Assembly: GCF_016900375.1 (NCBI RefSeq)
Contig: NZ_JACJKB010000003.1
Location: 124,001 to 188,000 of the forward strand
DNA from: Collinsella tanakaei
GTDB lineage: Bacteria > Actinomycetota > Coriobacteriia > Coriobacteriales > Coriobacteriaceae
Reading direction: 5' to 3'
Length of the DNA stretch: 64,000 nt
This document shows, piece by piece, positions 17,697 to 26,993 of this stretch. Every line of letters starts with the position of its first letter. The first letter of the stretch is position 1. The notes beneath the pieces are model-generated. The model did not search any database and was not told the origin of the DNA. It worked only from the letters and a program-made list of their open reading frames with translations. The position numbers and the translations under genes are program-made.

Positions 17697-17975
17697 TTAC
17701 AGCATTTCGTCGAGGAACTTGTCGATGACCTCGCCCCAGGCGATGCCGCCGGTCACGCCCGCGAGAGCATTGTCGTCGATCTCGCCCGCCGCGCCGCCGC
17801 TCGCCTGCTGGACGAGCTCGACGATCTTGCCCGCAACCCCGGAGTCGAGCTCGATACCGAGGGAGCCCGCCGCATCGACGAGCGCCGCCGCATCCATCGA
17901 AGCGATGCCCTCGAGCACTTCCGGATGCTCCTTCAGAGCGGCCAGTGCCTGCTTGATATCAACCTGAGCTGCCAT
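17697..17975 (-). CDS. Nif11-like small protein with double-glycine leader
   Basis: A 92-residue protein with strong ribosome binding site (AGGAGG, five bases before ATG 17975). Residues 6-43 resemble a Nif11-type leader (IKQALAALKEHPEVLEG, then AAGSLGIELD). Residues 66-77 (IDDNALAGVTGG) resemble a double-glycine cleavage site, leaving a 15-residue tail IAWGEVIDKFLDEML. That is the plan of a ribosomally made peptide precursor. No modifying enzyme, peptidase or dedicated ABC exporter is seen nearby, although two CmpB-like membrane proteins follow on the other strand. It may be an orphan precursor or a small protein of another function. Confidence 0.6.
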   Translation of the reverse strand: MAAQVDIKQALAALKEHPEVLEGIASMDAAALVDAAGSLGIELDSGVAGKIVELVQQASGGAAGEIDDNALAGVTGGIAWGEVIDKFLDEML

Positions 17976-18214
17976 GATGTCCTCCTTACCGCGCTGACGG
18001 GCATTGCCCGAGACGCGCAACCGGCGGGCTCCTCCCCGCCGTCACCGTTCACTTTGGAGTATAAGGGCAAGCCGGGCGCGGCGGAACATTCAGCCTCCAA
18101 TCAGCCCGATGTGGCACCAATTGATTCCGGCTCCGCCGCCCTGTGCGCGCACGCCCCCTATAATTGGTCGAGATGCGCCACCCGACGGCGCCCGCGAACG
18201 CATAGGAGACGACA

Positions 18215-19282
18215 GTGCAGACGGACTATTCAGATACCCATCGGCTCGGATTTCTCAGGATCATCCAGGTCCTTTTGGCCTTCAACATCATGATCACGCT
18301 GGCGGTCACGGTCTTTTGGATCAAAGACAGCCACGCGATGGAGTACTCCGATATCCTCGACTACGTGAACCTCGTGTTCAACGGCATCTTCTTCTGGCTC
18401 ATCTGGCGCCGCGCGAGCATCACCCGCGCCGTCATCATCGGCTGCTGCGCGTTCAACATCGTGTCGGGCAGCATCTACAACATGGTGACCGGCACCTTCA
18501 ACCCGATCGACCAGGTGATCCTCTCGATCGTCGACATCGTCCTTATCGCCTATTTCGCCACGTCGAAGCGCGTAAGGGCCCAGCTCGTCGAGCCGTTCAC
18601 CCTCGAGTCGACCCGCGCCGACGGCCAGCGCGAGGCCGAGTTCTACCGTCCGCGCACCTGGGGCTTCTGGCGCAACCTCATCATGTACTTCTGCGTGTTC
18701 AGCGTGGTCGGCCACTGGCTCGAGGCGGGCTACTGCACCTTTATCCGCTTTGGCATCCTGCCCGGTATCTACGACCCCAACTCGCAGATCTGGAGCGACT
18801 GGCTCTATCCCTTCCCCGTCTACGGCTTCGGCGCCGTCGCCTGCGTGCTTTTGCTCTACCCGCTCAAGACGCTGCTGCAGAAGCACCTGCGCGGAACGGT
18901 GGCGCCGCTCCTTATCAGCTTCGTCGCCAACGGCCTCGTGTGCACGGGCATCGAGCTCGTCATGGGCCTCATGCTCAACCAGCCCCTGCCCGACGGCAGC
19001 CTCCCGCTGTGGGACTACCGCGACATGTTCTGCAATTTCATGGGTCAAGTCTGCCTGCAAAACGGCGTGGCGTTCGGTCTCGTGGCCACGCTCATGACCT
19101 GGGTGATCTACCCCGGCTTGGAGACCCTTTTCTCGCGGCTCTCATCGGATGCCATGAACACGCTGTTCGTCGCCGTCGCGGTCGGCTTCGCGGTGCTGGT
19201 CTTCCTGTACTTCATCAACGTCGTGGCGCCCGGCATCTCCAGCGGCGGCAGCACCGACATCTTCATGGGCCTCCTTGACTGA
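18215..19282 (+). CDS. Polytopic membrane protein with CmpB-like domain
   Basis: A 355-residue membrane protein. The first ~115 residues form about four helices. From about residue 148 the sequence (FWRNLIMYFCVFSVVGHWLE ...) resembles the 'putative ABC-transporter type IV' (CmpB) family, with four or more further helices. Neither half carries an ATPase motif. GTG 18215 is the start, with AGGAGA seven bases upstream. The downstream gene encodes a shorter paralog. Transport role is only suggested by the family name. Confidence 0.65.
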   Translation: MQTDYSDTHRLGFLRIIQVLLAFNIMITLAVTVFWIKDSHAMEYSDILDYVNLVFNGIFFWLIWRRASITRAVIIGCCAFNIVSGSIYNMVTGTFNPIDQVILSIVDIVLIAYFATSKRVRAQLVEPFTLESTRADGQREAEFYRPRTWGFWRNLIMYFCVFSVVGHWLEAGYCTFIRFGILPGIYDPNSQIWSDWLYPFPVYGFGAVACVLLLYPLKTLLQKHLRGTVAPLLISFVANGLVCTGIELVMGLMLNQPLPDGSLPLWDYRDMFCNFMGQVCLQNGVAFGLVATLMTWVIYPGLETLFSRLSSDAMNTLFVAVAVGFAVLVFLYFINVVAPGISSGGSTDIFMGLLD

Positions 19283-19328
19283 CAAGGCTGTCCGCGCAAG
19301 CAACTCGATGCCCGGAAAGGAGATCCCG

Positions 19329-19946
19329 TTGGACCTGCGATCGACCGTCATCGAACGGCATATCGCGCGCCTGAAGACCTGGGAGTTCTGGCGCAACCAC
19401 GCGCTGTACTTCTGCGTCTACAGCGTGGTGTGCCACTGGCTCGAGATCCCCTACAGCCTGTTCATGGAGGAGAACTTCGGCATCGTGGGCGAGTTCTCCG
19501 TCATCTGGGAATACCCGTTCTACCCGTATCTCGCCTACGGCTTCGCCGTGCTGATTGTCGGCGTGTTCCTCATTCCCCTGCGGGATTGGATCTGGGCCCA
19601 AAGCGTCTCGCGCGGGCATGCCGCCGCGACGTTTTACGTGCTTGCGCTCATCGCCTGCATCGTGATGGAGGCGGGCTGCGGGATGATCATCAACGCACCC
19701 GACGCGAACGGCGTCTACCCGCTCTGGGACAACTCCGACCTGCCGCTCAACATCCTGGGGCAGGCGTGGCTGCCGAACGACATCCTCTTCGCCCTGCTTG
19801 CCAGCGTATACGTCTGGGTGCTGTACCCCGCCTCCGAGCAGTCGCTCGCCCGCATGCCGCGCCGTGCCGCCGACATCCTGACCGTCGTGGTCGTCATCGC
19901 CTTCGTCGCATTGTGCATCTGGCAGTTCTCGACCGTCCCGATGTAG
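19329..19946 (+). CDS. CmpB-like membrane protein, shorter paralog
   Basis: About 205 residues with four or five transmembrane helices, aligning with the C-terminal half of the preceding protein (FWRNHALYFCVYSVVCHWLE; then YPFYPYLAYGFAV). The best start is TTG 19329, which has AAAGGAG six bases upstream. An upstream TTG at 19275 would overlap the previous stop and is the alternative. The pair probably forms a two-gene operon. Function unknown. Confidence 0.6.
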   Translation: MDLRSTVIERHIARLKTWEFWRNHALYFCVYSVVCHWLEIPYSLFMEENFGIVGEFSVIWEYPFYPYLAYGFAVLIVGVFLIPLRDWIWAQSVSRGHAAATFYVLALIACIVMEAGCGMIINAPDANGVYPLWDNSDLPLNILGQAWLPNDILFALLASVYVWVLYPASEQSLARMPRRAADILTVVVVIAFVALCIWQFSTVPM

Positions 19947-20296
19947 GCGGCCCGCGTGCCCGGCGGCACATCGGACGCGCGCCGACCCCCTCGCAGACCC
20001 ACGGAATACGTATTGTTCGACCGTTTCAGCGCAGCAAAGCGCAGGGCGAAAAGGTATGAAGCCCGTTTTCAGCGAATCTCATTGGCTCGCTCCGGTAGAC
20101 GGCACTGTGCCGGTTTACGCCAATGCGTTGACCTGCTGTTTTACGGTAACGACACATGCGAAAAGACGCGTCTGCCCAGCCTGTCGGAAAAGATTCGCTG
20201 AAAACGGCCTTCATAACTTGTCGGCCCGAGCGAAATCGGTCACCCGCGCCAGCTAAAGGACCGAAATCGCCCCGCCAGGCAGCAGGGCGGCGGCCC
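19947..20296. other. Gene-free gap holding a MITE-like element
   Basis: No gene was recognised in these 350 bases. Most of the gap is the inverted-repeat element at 20055-20215; the flanks show nothing else. Confidence 0.7.
20055..20215. mobile_element. 161-bp MITE-like inverted-repeat element
   Basis: The ends form a 25-base inverted repeat (20055-20079 and 20191-20215) with one mismatch: TATGAAGCCCGTTTTCAGCG on the left, the same with one C changed to G on the right. The interior does not code. The size and terminal repeats fit a miniature inverted-repeat transposable element or a very long hairpin. Clear target-site duplications were not seen. Confidence 0.65.
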
Positions 20297-21121
20297 CTAC
20301 CGCTCGAAGGGCCACTCTCCCGCCGCAAGCGCCTCGATCGCAACCGCCACGGCGTCATCCGCGCAGGCGCCGATATGCCAGCGCGCCGCGGCAGCCGCCT
20401 CGGGCGTCGCGTTGCCGACGGCGACCGCATGTTCCACGACGTTGAACATCGTGAGGTCGTTGCCGGCATCGCCAAACACCACGACCTCGTCGAGTCCGAT
20501 GCCCAGATGCGCGCAGAGCGTCTCGATCGCGCTGCCCTTGTTGCGCCCGGCGGGCATGATGTTTGCGTACCCCAGCATGGGAATATCAAAGTCCAGCCCA
20601 TCGACCTCGGCGTTCAGCCGCGCCACGAAGGCCTCCGTTGCCGCCATGTCGCCGTCGATGAACGCGTTCGCCTTGAGGATGGGTGCCTCGGGCAGCTCAT
20701 CGGTGGGAACGCACGCACGGGCGTAGGCGGGCACGATACGATCCAGCACCGCGCGGTCGCCCGCCACCAGATAGGGCTGCGCCCCGTCGAACCACAGCAG
20801 GCCAGCCTCCGGAATCGAGCGCACCATCTCGGCCGTCCGCGCCAGGCAATCGACCGGCAGCCGGTACTCGCCGATCTTCTCGTCCGCACAGTAGACCTCG
20901 AGACCGTTCGTGGCCACAGCCGTCGCAAAGCAGGCCGCATCGCCCCGGAAAAACGGAGCCAGCTGCACGCGGCCACGGCCGCTCGCCGGCCCGATGGCGA
21001 TGCCCGCATCGAGCGCCGCATGGAACGCAGCAACCGTGCGCACCGACACCTCATGCGTGCCCGCCGGCATGATCGTGTTGTCGATATCGGTCATGATGAG
21101 CTTGATGCGAGAAGCGCCCAT
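20297..21121 (-). CDS. HAD-superfamily (Cof-type) phosphatase
   Basis: A 274-residue haloacid dehalogenase-type phosphatase. Motif I is MTDIDNTIMP with the nucleophilic aspartate near residue 12, and motif IV is VVFGDAGNDLTMFNVVEHAVAVGNATPE, with the Cof-type cap in between. Such enzymes dephosphorylate sugar phosphates or flavin/PLP nucleotides; the substrate cannot be told here. ATG 21121 has an AAGGGCGG region upstream; the frame is open further but without HAD sequence. Apparently monocistronic. Confidence 0.82.
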   Translation of the reverse strand: MGASRIKLIMTDIDNTIMPAGTHEVSVRTVAAFHAALDAGIAIGPASGRGRVQLAPFFRGDAACFATAVATNGLEVYCADEKIGEYRLPVDCLARTAEMVRSIPEAGLLWFDGAQPYLVAGDRAVLDRIVPAYARACVPTDELPEAPILKANAFIDGDMAATEAFVARLNAEVDGLDFDIPMLGYANIMPAGRNKGSAIETLCAHLGIGLDEVVVFGDAGNDLTMFNVVEHAVAVGNATPEAAAAARWHIGACADDAVAVAIEALAAGEWPFER

Positions 21122-21341
21122 GCGTCCGCCCTTCCTCTTCGCCGTCTGCCGTGCGCAAATGCCAACGGGTCCATTGTAGCCGCGCTCCGCGCAGGGCACC
21201 GCACGTCGTACGGCCCCGTAACGAAACCGAAAGCGCTGCCTATATGTCCCCTCGCTGTTGACCTGCAGCATGCGCCGCGCACATAGGCTATGGCTATCAA
21301 ACAAAAGCGTGCTGCAGATTGCAGCAGGACGGGAGCGGCAC

Positions 21342-22169
21342 ATGAACACCAAGATGAGAGACGCCGTATACGGCCTTGCCGTCGGAGATGCGCTGGGGGT
21401 TCCCTATGAGTTCCATGCGCGCGATACCTTTCGAGCCGCGGAACCGATCGGCGGCGGCTTCCACGGCCAGCTGGCGGGAACGTTTTCGGACGACACCTCG
21501 ATGACCCTTGCGACCTGCGAGAGCCTTCGCGCCAAACAGGGGGCAATCGATGCGGATGACATGCGGTCAAGGTTTCTCGCGTGGCTCGAGCGCGGGGTCT
21601 ACGCCATCGACGGCACGATCTTCGATGTCGGCATCACCACGCGGCGCGCCCTGGAAGCGGGGCACGGCCTCGACGGCGAGCATGACTGCGGCAACGGATC
21701 GCTCATGCGCATGCTCCCTCTGGCCTTTACCGAGGCGAACGATAGCGAGATCGCGCAGGTATCTGCCATCACGCATGCGCACCCCGTGGCCTGTCGGGCC
21801 TGCGCGACCTACGTCCATGTGGCGCGCGACCTCGCCGCCGGCGCGACGGTTCCCGAAGCGATCGCACGCATCGCCGACACGGAAGCGCCCTTCGGCCGCC
21901 TGCCCGAGATCGCGAGCCTCGAGTGCGAGCAGATCAGGTCCAGCGGATACGCGGTCGACACCCTGGAGGCCGCGCTCTGGTGCCTTGCCACCACGGAAAG
22001 CTACCGCGCGTGCGTGCTCGCCGCGGTCAATCTGGGCGACGACACCGATACCGTCGCCGCTGTAGCCGGCGGACTTGCCGGCATCGTCTACGGAATGGAG
22101 GCCATCCCGCATGTCTGGATCGACAAGCTGCGCGGGCGCGACCTCATCGAGCGGGCGCTCGGCTGCTAG
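21342..22169 (+). CDS. ADP-ribosylglycohydrolase (DraG-like)
   Basis: Removes ADP-ribose from modified proteins or nucleic acids, or cleaves related ADP-ribosides. The 275-residue protein has the magnesium-site motifs of the family: GLAVGDALGVPYEF, TFSDDTSMTLAT and NLGDDTDTVAAVAGGLAG, plus CGNGSLMRMLP. The ATG at 21342 follows GGGAG. No ADP-ribosyltransferase partner is next to it, but a macro-domain protein able to bind ADP-ribose lies 9 kb away (30726-31886). Confidence 0.9.
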   Translation: MNTKMRDAVYGLAVGDALGVPYEFHARDTFRAAEPIGGGFHGQLAGTFSDDTSMTLATCESLRAKQGAIDADDMRSRFLAWLERGVYAIDGTIFDVGITTRRALEAGHGLDGEHDCGNGSLMRMLPLAFTEANDSEIAQVSAITHAHPVACRACATYVHVARDLAAGATVPEAIARIADTEAPFGRLPEIASLECEQIRSSGYAVDTLEAALWCLATTESYRACVLAAVNLGDDTDTVAAVAGGLAGIVYGMEAIPHVWIDKLRGRDLIERALGC

Positions 22170-22197
22170 TGCGGGCACCCCGCGAGTCGCATGCGAA

Positions 22198-22234
22198 AAC
22201 CCCGCGTTCGGAGCTGAACTCCGAACGCGGGGTT
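22198..22234. terminator. Bidirectional terminator, 16-bp perfect stem
   Basis: A perfect stem (22198-22213 with 22219-22234), GC-rich with AA/TT ends and a five-base loop, between the convergent ADP-ribosylglycohydrolase (+) and membrane protein (-) genes. Confidence 0.8.
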
Positions 22235-22266
22235 ACAAAACGATGTCTGCAGGATTCACCTGGGGG

Positions 22267-23265
22267 CTATGCCGTCGCCGGCGCCTCGCCCTGGGCCTTG
22301 CCGAGCGCCTTCTTGAAGCCCTTGGACATGCCGGAGAGCTTCTCGTACACATCGACCTGCGGGGTGCTGCCGCGGCCGGCCTCGATGTAGCGGCGCATGA
22401 CGGAGACGAGCAGGTAAGGCTTGATGAAGGCGCCGTGGACGCCGCTCCAGAGCACGAGCGCGATGATGCCGCACAGCACGATCAGCGAGGTGCCGGCGGG
22501 CACAGCGGTGCCGTCCTCGAGCGTGGCGGCGGCGTCGATCTCGGACAGGACGCTGGTCAGAGGCTCGATGCCGCCGAGAAGCAGATAGGCCACGCCGAAG
22601 AACGCGCCTCCGATGATGGCGAGCGAGATGAGCGTGACGAGGATGACCTTGCCGGCGTTCTTCATGAGGGTCTTCCAGTTCTGGAAGTAGATGACAGCAC
22701 CGTCGCAGGTGCTCTTGAACGCGGACTGGCCCTCGTGCAGGAAGACCCAGCCCAGGCTGCAGTAGTTGAGGTGCTCCAGCACCACGCCGACAACGGCCGA
22801 AACGATACCCGCGATGATGGAGGCCGGACCGGTGGTGTTCTCGCCGTCGGCCGCGCGCGCCAGCGCGTTCATGCCGGAGGAGATCTCGTTGGTGATGGCT
22901 TTGGTGATGTTCCAGATGCCGTAGAACGCAGCCGCGCGAGCGAAGTTGCGCTTCACGGCGCGTTTGCCCTCGGCGTAGACATCGTCGGGCAGGCTGCCCT
23001 CGGCCACACCCTTCGTGATCATGGCAACTTGGCCGGCGATGAGCAGGTAGCCACCGAAGTGCACGATCACAGCGAAGGCGATCAGCACGACGAGGAAGGC
23101 GAGGCCCGCGGCCGCGGCCTGGATGCCCTCGTCAAGCCCCGCCATGCCGACGGCGACGAACGCCGCGAGCGGCACCGCAACGAGCGCGACGACGCCCACG
23201 ATGTTGCGGACGAGCCTCATGATGGAGAACCGCAGCGTGCGGCGGTAAATCTCGGAATTGGTCAT
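22267..23265 (-). CDS. Polytopic membrane protein of unknown function
   Basis: A 332-residue protein with about six hydrophobic segments: residues ~20-50, 55-85, a central amphipathic part, then ~150-170, 205-235 and 260-285. The C-terminus is soluble and charged (EKLSGMSKGFKKALGKAQGEAP). It starts MTNSEIYRRTLRFSIMRLV, putting a basic stretch before the first helix. I do not recognise a family with confidence. It is alone between a terminator and a divergent HD-domain gene. Confidence 0.55.
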   Translation of the reverse strand: MTNSEIYRRTLRFSIMRLVRNIVGVVALVAVPLAAFVAVGMAGLDEGIQAAAAGLAFLVVLIAFAVIVHFGGYLLIAGQVAMITKGVAEGSLPDDVYAEGKRAVKRNFARAAAFYGIWNITKAITNEISSGMNALARAADGENTTGPASIIAGIVSAVVGVVLEHLNYCSLGWVFLHEGQSAFKSTCDGAVIYFQNWKTLMKNAGKVILVTLISLAIIGGAFFGVAYLLLGGIEPLTSVLSEIDAAATLEDGTAVPAGTSLIVLCGIIALVLWSGVHGAFIKPYLLVSVMRRYIEAGRGSTPQVDVYEKLSGMSKGFKKALGKAQGEAPATA

Positions 23266-23526
23266 ATCCGGTCCTTTCCCTTGTCAACCGCCATGCGAGC
23301 TGTCAGGCCTCCAGGCCCGGCGCCGCATGATGTGACACGATGTAAGCACCCACCATACCATGGGCCGCTTCTTGACAGCCCTATGAGACCACATAATCAA
23401 CCGCTGCCTGAAGGCATGGCGCAAACGGGAGCTTTCTGGCGCGACATCGTCGCCATCGGCCGCAACGCAAGCTGCCAGCCTCGGCAGACGCATGAGACAA
23501 TGCCCGTAACGTGCTAGGAGGTCCCC

Positions 23527-23967
23527 ATGATCTACACGCCGCTCACGAACCGCGCCCTGCGCATCGCCTACGAGGCGCACGCGGGCCAGCTGGACAAATG
23601 CGGAGTCCCCTACGTGTTCCATCCGTATCACCTGGCCGAGCAGATGCCCGACGAGGCGACGACCTGCGCGGCCCTGCTCCATGATGTCGTGGAGGACACC
23701 GGCATCACGCTCGACGAGCTCGCCCGCAGCTTTCCTACCGATGTGGTCGACGTCGTGCGCCTGCTCACGCACGAGGAGGACGTCCCCTACCTCGACTACG
23801 TGCGCGCCATCGCGACGCATCCCATCGCACGCACCGTCAAGCGCGCCGATCTGCTGCACAACCTCGATGACACGCGCTTCGCCGGCCAGGCCGATGTGCC
23901 AAAGCGGGATATCGCCCGCAGGCGCGAGAAGTACACCGCTGCGCTCGCCATTCTCGAGGAAGAATGA
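23527..23967 (+). CDS. Small HD-domain hydrolase, alarmone-hydrolase-like
   Basis: A 146-residue stand-alone HD domain resembling the hydrolase half of RelA/SpoT proteins. The motifs are AYEAHAGQLDKCGVPYVFHP (metal His), AALLHDVVEDTGIT (HD pair) and TVKRADLLHNLDD. Single-domain proteins of this kind (small alarmone hydrolases, MESH1-like) degrade (p)ppGpp, though broader nucleotide hydrolysis is possible. The ATG has GGAGG five bases upstream. No synthetase domain is present. Confidence 0.8.
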   Translation: MIYTPLTNRALRIAYEAHAGQLDKCGVPYVFHPYHLAEQMPDEATTCAALLHDVVEDTGITLDELARSFPTDVVDVVRLLTHEEDVPYLDYVRAIATHPIARTVKRADLLHNLDDTRFAGQADVPKRDIARRREKYTAALAILEEE

Positions 23968-24007
23968 CGAGCGCAGCCAGGCGTCTTGATTTGGAGTGCC
24001 CGCGCGT

Positions 24008-25438
24008 CTATTTATCCCTAAACGTCAGCATGCCGCTGTAGTCCGTATCGCGCGGGCGACGGGTATCGGGGTCGCGGAAGAAGTCCTTCGCGAGGCGAGA
24101 GATCACGGGCGAGAGCGCGATCAAGGCGATCAGGTTGGGGATGGCCATGAGACCGTTGAAGCAGTCGGCGAACTCCCACACGACGTCGAGGTTCGCCACG
24201 CAGCCCGCGAACACCATGGCGACGTAGGCGACCTGGTAGATGCGCACCGCCACGCGCTGGGCGCGGCTCTTGCGGAAGAGGTACTCGACGCACTTCTCGC
24301 CATAGTAGTACCAGGCGATGAGCGTGGCGAACGCGAAGAGCATGAGGCCGACCGTCACGATGTACTCGCCGCCGGGGATGCTCTGCCCAAAGGCCTCGGA
24401 GCTCATGGCGCCCTCGGACATCATGGGATCGGCGTGCCACAGCCCCGAGGTGAGGATCACGAGACCGGTGACCGTGCACATGACGATGCTGTCGAAGAAC
24501 ACCTCGAACGTACCCCACAGGCCCTGGCGGGCGGGATGGTCGGTGTCGGCCGAGGCGTGCGCGATGGGCGCAGAGCCCATGCCGGCCTCGTGGGTGAACA
24601 CGCCGCGCGACATGCCGACGCGGCACGCGTACATGACCGTGGCGCCGAGGAAGCCGCCCGTGGCAGCCGTACCCGTGAAGGCATCGCCGATGATTTGGGC
24701 GATCGCCGCGGGGATCTCGGCGGCGTTGACGACGAGCACCGCGGCGGCGCCGACGAGGTAGAAGATGGCGGCAAAGGGCACGAGCTTCTCGGTGATCTGC
24801 GCTATGCGGGTGATGCCGCCGATGAGCACGAGGCCCGCAAGCAGCGCCACGATGGCGCCGATGACCGGCAGCGGAACGCCGAAGGTCGCGTTCACGCTGG
24901 TGGCCAGGGAGTTCGCCTGCACGCTCGCGCCGATGCCGAACGACGCGAGGAAGCCGAAGATGGCGAACAGCACCGCAAGCCAGGTGGTACCGAGGCCGCG
25001 GGAGATGTAGTACATGGGACCGCCCACGATCTCGCCGCGCTCGTTGCGCGTGCGGTAGGCAACCGACAGCGTGACCTCGCAGAACTTGATGACCATGCCC
25101 GCCAGCGCGGAGAGCCACAGCCAGAAGATCGCTCCCGGGCCGCCCGTTGCCACCGCGAGCGCCACGCCCACGATGTTGCCGGTGCCGAGCGTCGCGGCAA
25201 GCGCGGTGCACACCGCCTGGAAGGGTGAGATGGTGCCCTCGCCCGCCTCGGACTTGTCCTGGCGCTGGAAGAGCGTCTTGGTGGTGTAGCGCATCACGAT
25301 GTTGAAGCGCGTGAACACGACGCCCTTGGTGATGATGAGCAGGAACACGCCGGTTCCGAGCATCAGCACGACCATGGGGACACCCCACAGCACGTTGGTG
25401 TTCAATGCGGCCAGTATGGACATGAAGCTGTCGAACAT
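24008..25438 (-). CDS. Sodium:alanine/glycine symporter (AGCS family)
   Basis: A 476-residue, roughly eleven-helix secondary transporter. AGCS signatures are present: GTGNIVGVALAVATGGPGAIFW, GGPMYYISRGLG and FTHEAGMGSAPIAHA. It takes up small neutral amino acids such as alanine or glycine with sodium. Start ATG 25438 (MFDSFMSIL) has GAGGGG upstream; a longer frame adds 16 unconserved residues. Monocistronic by context. Confidence 0.92.
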   Translation of the reverse strand: MFDSFMSILAALNTNVLWGVPMVVLMLGTGVFLLIITKGVVFTRFNIVMRYTTKTLFQRQDKSEAGEGTISPFQAVCTALAATLGTGNIVGVALAVATGGPGAIFWLWLSALAGMVIKFCEVTLSVAYRTRNERGEIVGGPMYYISRGLGTTWLAVLFAIFGFLASFGIGASVQANSLATSVNATFGVPLPVIGAIVALLAGLVLIGGITRIAQITEKLVPFAAIFYLVGAAAVLVVNAAEIPAAIAQIIGDAFTGTAATGGFLGATVMYACRVGMSRGVFTHEAGMGSAPIAHASADTDHPARQGLWGTFEVFFDSIVMCTVTGLVILTSGLWHADPMMSEGAMSSEAFGQSIPGGEYIVTVGLMLFAFATLIAWYYYGEKCVEYLFRKSRAQRVAVRIYQVAYVAMVFAGCVANLDVVWEFADCFNGLMAIPNLIALIALSPVISRLAKDFFRDPDTRRPRDTDYSGMLTFRDK

Positions 25439-25573
25439 GGTGTTCCCCTCGATCGGTGCAGGCAGCATGGGCACGTATGGGGGCATACTTTACACCCCCT
25501 GTGTTTCCAACTCATGACGGGCTGCTTGTGCAATCGAATCGCATGGGGCGGACTTAATCCGCACGAACGCCCC

Positions 25574-26194
25574 TCACCGCTCCGGCTCCGCCGTCAACCT
25601 GATGCGGCTGCGATCTGCGAGCACCTCGAAGCCTGGGCCGAGCCACACCGACGACTCCCCCGGCCCCAGCACGAGCGGCATGCGGTTATGCACCGGTGAC
25701 ACCACGGCGTTGGGCTCGGTCGTCACGATGGAGAGGCGCCCGTCCGCGCACACCCCCGCAAGCAGGAACGCCCGGGTACCCGGCAGACGAAAGCGGTACT
25801 GTCGTCGCACCGGCCTGCCTGTGCGTTCGCTTTTGACGCGCTCGGTGGCATGCCCCTCGTAAAAGGCGCGTATCGGCACAAGGCAGCGCCCACGCGCGAT
25901 GGCATCGACCCACATGCCGCGGCCATCGCGCAGCTGGGCCACGGCAGTCTCGATACGCGTGTTGAACACGGGGCGTCCGGTGCCCGACGGGGCGTCGAAA
26001 CCCCAGATGAACGTTGCCGTCATGAGCCGCCCGTCTTCGCCTCGCACGTACGCGGGCACAAGCGAGCCCGGGTACGCGTCGCGTGCGGGATCGAACCCCG
26101 CGTCCGCGTCCACCTGCGCAAGTCCCGTCCGCTCGCGGGACTCGAGGACTTCTTGCGCCTCATCGTAGGAAAGCGGGCACATCCTCTGGCACAT
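25574..26194 (-). CDS. SRAP-family (YedK/HMCES) abasic-site protein
   Basis: A 206-residue SOS-response-associated peptidase domain protein that crosslinks to abasic sites in single-stranded DNA through its N-terminal cysteine. Cys2 is exposed by the start chosen here (MCQRMCP), which has AAAGGAGG six bases upstream. Other family marks are FNTRIETA, RCLVPIRAFYEG and PVHNRMPLVL. The usual FYEW is FYEG here. The family is often stand-alone, as here. Confidence 0.88.
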   Translation of the reverse strand: MCQRMCPLSYDEAQEVLESRERTGLAQVDADAGFDPARDAYPGSLVPAYVRGEDGRLMTATFIWGFDAPSGTGRPVFNTRIETAVAQLRDGRGMWVDAIARGRCLVPIRAFYEGHATERVKSERTGRPVRRQYRFRLPGTRAFLLAGVCADGRLSIVTTEPNAVVSPVHNRMPLVLGPGESSVWLGPGFEVLADRSRIRLTAEPER

Positions 26195-26247
26195 GCTGGA
26201 CCTCCTTTGCAGTCGAAACGCGGACGGTGCGGGCGGCGGGTGGCGCC

Positions 26248-26955
26248 CTACGCCACCGGCACGATATCCCGATACAGCAGCCGATGGCGACAGTCCAGCT
26301 CCGCATCGGCATGGTAATGGCCGAAGTACCAGCGTCGATAAACCAGGCGATCCTCCAGCATGTCGAACCACTCGTTCAGCGCATCCGGTTTGGCGCGCCC
26401 GTCGGGATACGGCGTGCGCTCGAGCGCGGCGCCCAGCATCCGCGTGGAGCAGCAATGCGAGATCACGTAGTCGACCTGCCAGCCTGTCGCCTCGAGACTC
26501 TCCTCTGCGCAAGCGACCTCCGCCGCGCCCGGCATCTCCTCGCAAAACCAATCCCAACCCGGCGTGCGGTACTGCTTGTCGTGACTCGCGGCGCCGCCCA
26601 TCGCAAAGATGCGCGCGCCGTCGATATCGTAGACCTGCCCGCGCATGAGATGCACGATGTTGGGGTAGTCCGGGTACGCTTGCACGCGCCCGCCCCAGCG
26701 TTCCGAGACGGGAAGGTCAGCCAGGTATGGGAAGCACTCGTGATTGCCGTCGACGAAGAGCGTGGTCCACGGCCGGTCGTTCAGCCAGGTGAGCCAGTAC
26801 TTCTCCTCGTTGGAACCGTCCCACGGCATGCCGAAGTCGCCGCAGATGATGAGCTTGTCGCAACGGGTGAGCTCGCGGCCCTGCGGCCAGCGGCGATACG
26901 ACAGCTTCTTGATGTCGATGCTCCCGTGGATGTCTCCGGTGACCCAGATCGCCAT
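26248..26955 (-). CDS. Metallophosphoesterase
   Basis: A 235-residue calcineurin-like phosphoesterase. All metal-binding motifs are present: GDIHG (residue 7), GDFGMPW, GNHECFPYL, ISHCC and GHYHAD. The substrate is unknown. It lies 53 bases downstream of nothing obvious on its strand except a toxin gene start region, so it is probably expressed on its own. The order phosphoesterase / SRAP on the same strand with a 53-base gap could also be a small operon. Confidence 0.85.
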   Translation of the reverse strand: MAIWVTGDIHGSIDIKKLSYRRWPQGRELTRCDKLIICGDFGMPWDGSNEEKYWLTWLNDRPWTTLFVDGNHECFPYLADLPVSERWGGRVQAYPDYPNIVHLMRGQVYDIDGARIFAMGGAASHDKQYRTPGWDWFCEEMPGAAEVACAEESLEATGWQVDYVISHCCSTRMLGAALERTPYPDGRAKPDALNEWFDMLEDRLVYRRWYFGHYHADAELDCRHRLLYRDIVPVA

Positions 26956-26993
26956 GCGCCCCTCCCTTCGTGCTGGCCGGTCTCTGCGTCGAT

